NCBI GenBank assembly: GCA_937926555.1
Contig: CALAZX010000224.1
Span: 1 to 8,030 of the forward strand
DNA from: an uncultured Negativicutes bacterium
GTDB taxonomy: Bacteria; Bacillota; Negativicutes; Acidaminococcales; Acidaminococcaceae
Direction: 5' to 3'
DNA length: 8,030 nucleotides
Numbering within the stretch: the first letter of the stretch is position 1; the number at the start of each line of letters is the position of its first letter. A program made the translations under genes and the position numbers. Shown here piece after piece: positions 6,089-8,030 of this stretch. Below the pieces are notes generated by a model. That model saw nothing but the letters and a program-made list of their open reading frames with translations. It searched no databases and was not told where the DNA came from.

Positions 6089-6117
6089 ATTATACAAACA
6101 GTTGTTTGTTTTGTCAA
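6089..6117 (-). promoter_or_regulatory. recA promoter, full consensus
   Basis: TTGACA (complement of 6112-6117) and TATAAT (complement of 6089-6094) match the housekeeping consensus at all twelve positions with an exact 17-base spacer. Transcription would start near 6082. Such a strong promoter needs repression, which the palindrome in its spacer can supply. Confidence 0.93.
6094..6109. promoter_or_regulatory. LexA-like SOS operator in the recA promoter
   Basis: ACAAACA and TGTTTGT are perfect 7-base arms around two bases. The core CAAAC-N4-GTTTG resembles the Gram-positive LexA (DinR) box, usually GAAC-N4-GTTC, with A and T replacing the outer G and C. It fills most of the spacer between -35 and -10, so a bound repressor would exclude RNA polymerase. 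No lexA gene is in the window. Confidence 0.75.
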
Positions 6118-6151
6118 ATAAAAAGGACTGCCGCGGCAGTGGCGGCAGCCC
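6116..6151 (-). terminator. ribBA-ribH-hslO intrinsic terminator
   Basis: On the minus strand GGGCTGCCGC (complement of 6142-6151) pairs with GCGGCAGTCC (complement of 6125-6134), with one G-U and a 7-base loop, followed by TTTTTATTT. The T tract runs into the recA -35 at 6112-6117. A second, T-less hairpin (GGCGTG/CACGCC, 6161-6176) lies between it and the hslO stop. Confidence 0.9.
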
Positions 6152-6220
6152 CTCCGGTCCGGCGTGCATCCACGCCGTTCCCGCTGTTCATTTTCTGTTT
6201 ATCGGCCGTTCAGCCTCTGT

Positions 6221-7267
6221 TTATTTTTTGGCGTTTTTCGCCTCTCTCACCTTGGCGGCCATGGCTTTCATCTCGTCGCTGGTGAATTTGTACTTCTCGT
6301 TGCAGAAGTGGCACTGGATCTCAGTGACCGGATCCTTGGCCAGGTCCTCCAGATCCTCGGGCTTCAGGGTGGCCATCATTCCCTCCACTTTCTCCCGGCT
6401 GCAGTGGCAGCGGAACTGGAGCGGAATGGTATCCAGCAGTTTGTATTTCAGCCCTTTGCTCAGGAGCTTGATGATACCGGAGGGCATGTAGCCCATATCC
6501 AGCAGGTCGGACACATACGGGGTCTGGCGGACGTTCTTGTCCAGCGCCTCCAGCACCTCGTCGGAGCAGCCGGGCAGCGCCTGGATGAACCAGCCGCCGG
6601 CAGCCACAACCTCACCGTCCACGTTCACCCGCACGCCCAGCGCCACGGAGGACGGGGTCTGCTCGGAGCTGTAGAGGTAGTGGGTCAGGTCATTGGCGAT
6701 CTCGCCGTCAACCAGGGGGGCGGCTCCCGTGAAGGGTTTGCCGTTCTGGCTGTAACGGATCACCTGCAGGGTACCGCGGCCCACCGCGCCGCCCACGTCC
6801 AGATGGCCGTTCTTGGGAGGCAGGAACACGTCGGGGTTCCCCACATAACCGCAGCAGTTGCAGCCTTCCGCATCGGCCACCACGCCGCCGATGGGACCGT
6901 CACCCTTGAAGTTCAGGCTGACGCACTCTTTGTTCTTCATGGTGGCGGCCAGCAGGGCTGCGCCGGTCATGGCTCTGCCCAGTGCGGCCGTGGCCAGGTG
7001 GGAGGTGCCGTGCCGTTTCGCGGCTTCCCGCACCAGGTTGGTGGTCCGTGCCACATAGATGCGCACATCCCCCACCAGGGCCATGGTCAGGATGTCTTTC
7101 GGCTCCTGCTCCAGGGGATTGGGGGCACCGGTCTCCAGCGGCTGGGTGGTGCCGTCCGCGTTGACCTTCTCGATGATGATGTCCTCCTCGCCCTGTTTTA
7201 TCTCTTTGCCTTTGATATCCTCCGTCTCCGGAGTGATGTTCTGTTTCTTGTCTTTGTTATCTTCCAT
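6221..7267 (-). CDS. hslO: Hsp33 redox-regulated molecular chaperone, N-terminally extended
   Basis: Hsp33 is a cytoplasmic holdase switched on when oxidation releases zinc from four C-terminal cysteines. The family core begins near residue 58 (DILTMALVGDVRIYVARTTNLV) and includes AALGRAMTGAALLAA, GDGPIGGVVADAEG, the DLTHYLYSSEQTPSSVALGV region and the zinc switch CHC (287-289) with CHFC (319-322). The 348-residue product is longer than the usual 290 or so because residues 1-57 form an acidic, lysine-rich, probably disordered extension. ATG 7265-7267 has GAGGTG 7 bases upstream, so the extension appears to be translated. A second cysteine cluster, GCNCCG (C136, C138, C139), lies in the core and is not part of the canonical switch. 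It follows ribH by 13 bases, clearly in the same operon, and ends at the terminator at 6116-6151. Confidence 0.96.
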   Translation of the reverse strand: MEDNKDKKQNITPETEDIKGKEIKQGEEDIIIEKVNADGTTQPLETGAPNPLEQEPKDILTMALVGDVRIYVARTTNLVREAAKRHGTSHLATAALGRAMTGAALLAATMKNKECVSLNFKGDGPIGGVVADAEGCNCCGYVGNPDVFLPPKNGHLDVGGAVGRGTLQVIRYSQNGKPFTGAAPLVDGEIANDLTHYLYSSEQTPSSVALGVRVNVDGEVVAAGGWFIQALPGCSDEVLEALDKNVRQTPYVSDLLDMGYMPSGIIKLLSKGLKYKLLDTIPLQFRCHCSREKVEGMMATLKPEDLEDLAKDPVTEIQCHFCNEKYKFTSDEMKAMAAKVREAKNAKK

Positions 7268-7280
7268 TTGTATACACCTC

Positions 7281-7742
7281 TTATATCTTGCTGAACAGGC
7301 TGACCATCTCCATGGCGGTCATGGCTGCGTCAGCGCCTTTGTTGCCGGCTTTCGTGCCTGCCCGCTCCACAGCCTGCTCGATGGTCTCCGTGGTCAGCAC
7401 GCCGAACGCCACGGGCACACCGGTTTTCATGGACACCTGGGCGATCCCTTTGGCCGCCTCGGCGCAGACGTAATCGAAATGCGGGGTGGCGCCGCGGATC
7501 ACCGCGCCCAGCGCGATCACCGCGTCGAACTTGCCGCTCTCGGCCAGTTTCTGGGCCGCCAGGGGCAGCTCGAAAGCGCCGGGCACCCAGGCCACCGTGA
7601 TGTCGTCCTCGGAACCCTCATGACGCCGCAGCACGTCCACCGCGCCGCCCAGCAGCTTGTTGGTGATGAACTCGTTGAAACGGGATACCACAATGGCCAC
7701 TTTCAGTCCTTTTGCTGTCAACATACCTTCTAAAATCTGCAT
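7281..7742 (-). CDS. ribH: 6,7-dimethyl-8-ribityllumazine synthase
   Basis: RibH condenses 5-amino-6-ribitylaminouracil with 3,4-dihydroxy-2-butanone 4-phosphate to give lumazine, the penultimate step of riboflavin synthesis, usually as a 60-subunit shell or a pentamer. The 153-residue protein matches the family length. Active-site features are in place: RFN (21-23), VPGAFELP (53-60), GAVIRGATPHFDYV (79-92) with H88, FGVLTT (113-118) and RAGTKAGNKG (127-136) with R127. ATG 7740-7742 has GGAGG 7 bases upstream. It follows the ribA/ribBA end by 51 bases and precedes hslO by 13, with no terminator or obvious promoter between, so the three are probably co-transcribed. Confidence 0.97.
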   Translation of the reverse strand: MQILEGMLTAKGLKVAIVVSRFNEFITNKLLGGAVDVLRRHEGSEDDITVAWVPGAFELPLAAQKLAESGKFDAVIALGAVIRGATPHFDYVCAEAAKGIAQVSMKTGVPVAFGVLTTETIEQAVERAGTKAGNKGADAAMTAMEMVSLFSKI

Positions 7743-7793
7743 TTTCCTACCTCCGTTTTTCTCTCTGCCGCCCGTCTTCCCGGGGAGCGTTTC

Positions 7794-8030
7794 TTATTTC
7801 CCGCAGCAGCCGCAACCGCAGCCGCCGTCTTTTTCCTTCTTGTCACCCGGCAGCACATGGAGCTCATGGCCCATCTTGCTCTCCTTGGTGCCCAGATAGT
7901 ACTCGTTGTAGTCGTTGGGCTCGATCTCGATGGGAACCCGTCCGGTGACGGTGATGCCGTAGCCGGAGAGGCCCGCCCGCTTGGCCGGGTTGTTGGTGAT
8001 CAGCCGGATGCTGCTCAGTCCCAGGTCGGC
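7794..8030 (-). CDS. ribA: GTP cyclohydrolase II domain, RibA or RibBA (5' part missing), cysteine-rich tail
   Basis: Only the last 78 residues are in the window. ADLGLSSIRLITNNPAKRAG, then GYGITVTGRVPIEIEPN, then YNEYYLGTKESKMGHEL is the characteristic end of GTP cyclohydrolase II, which opens GTP to 2,5-diamino-6-ribosylamino-pyrimidinone phosphate at the start of riboflavin synthesis. In Bacillota this domain is usually the second half of bifunctional RibBA; which form is present cannot be seen. After MGHEL the protein continues about 20 residues through a lysine-rich linker into GGCGCGCCGK at the very C-terminus, an addition I do not know from the standard family. The stop is at 7794-7796, and ribH follows. 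Confidence 0.93.
   Translation of the reverse strand, partial: ADLGLSSIRLITNNPAKRAGLSGYGITVTGRVPIEIEPNDYNEYYLGTKESKMGHELHVLPGDKKEKDGGCGCGCCGK

Noticed and set aside
6164..7294. 376-codon open frame on the plus strand opposite hslO
   Set aside because: It mirrors the Hsp33 gene exactly and has no domain signal of its own.

Overview
The window is a GC-rich stretch of a bacterial chromosome carrying housekeeping genes. No mobile element, CRISPR array, tRNA or rRNA was found. RNase Y, a zinc-binding L28 (rpmB), a Gram-positive-type LexA-like box in the recA promoter and the local recA-recX-rny order all point to a Bacillota (Firmicutes) member, plausibly a high-GC Negativicutes or Clostridia lineage. 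That placement is inference; no species marker is visible.

Layout. On the left, recG (minus, cut off by the window edge) is divergent from rpmB (plus). Between them lie an AT-rich spacer with a good rpmB promoter and a nested inverted repeat. rpmB ends in an intrinsic terminator and converges on a minus-strand gene for a small protein with an uncharacterised N-terminal domain, a zinc ribbon and a charged tail. Everything from there to the right edge is on the minus strand. In transcription order (right to left) it reads: ribA/ribBA 3' end, ribH, hslO, terminator; recA promoter, recA, recX, terminator; rny promoter, rny, terminator; zinc-ribbon gene, terminator.

How the genes relate. ribBA and ribH make the riboflavin precursor lumazine, and the redox-regulated chaperone Hsp33 (hslO) follows 13 bases after ribH. 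recA and recX overlap and form an SOS-type unit: a consensus promoter has a 7+2+7 LexA-like palindrome in its spacer. rny encodes the membrane-anchored endoribonuclease that starts mRNA decay.

The most unusual part is the start and leader of rny. The reading frame that includes the membrane anchor has no ATG, GTG or TTG. A strong Shine-Dalgarno sequence lies 9 bases before an ATT, so an AUU start is the best reading. Upstream is a terminator-like hairpin whose 3' arm is also perfectly complementary to that Shine-Dalgarno sequence, plus a small overlapping upstream reading frame. Together these suggest post-transcriptional control of RNase Y. Other oddities are extra cysteines and a long N-terminal extension in Hsp33, a cysteine-rich tail on RibA/RibBA, and promoters overlapping the preceding terminators at both rny and recA.
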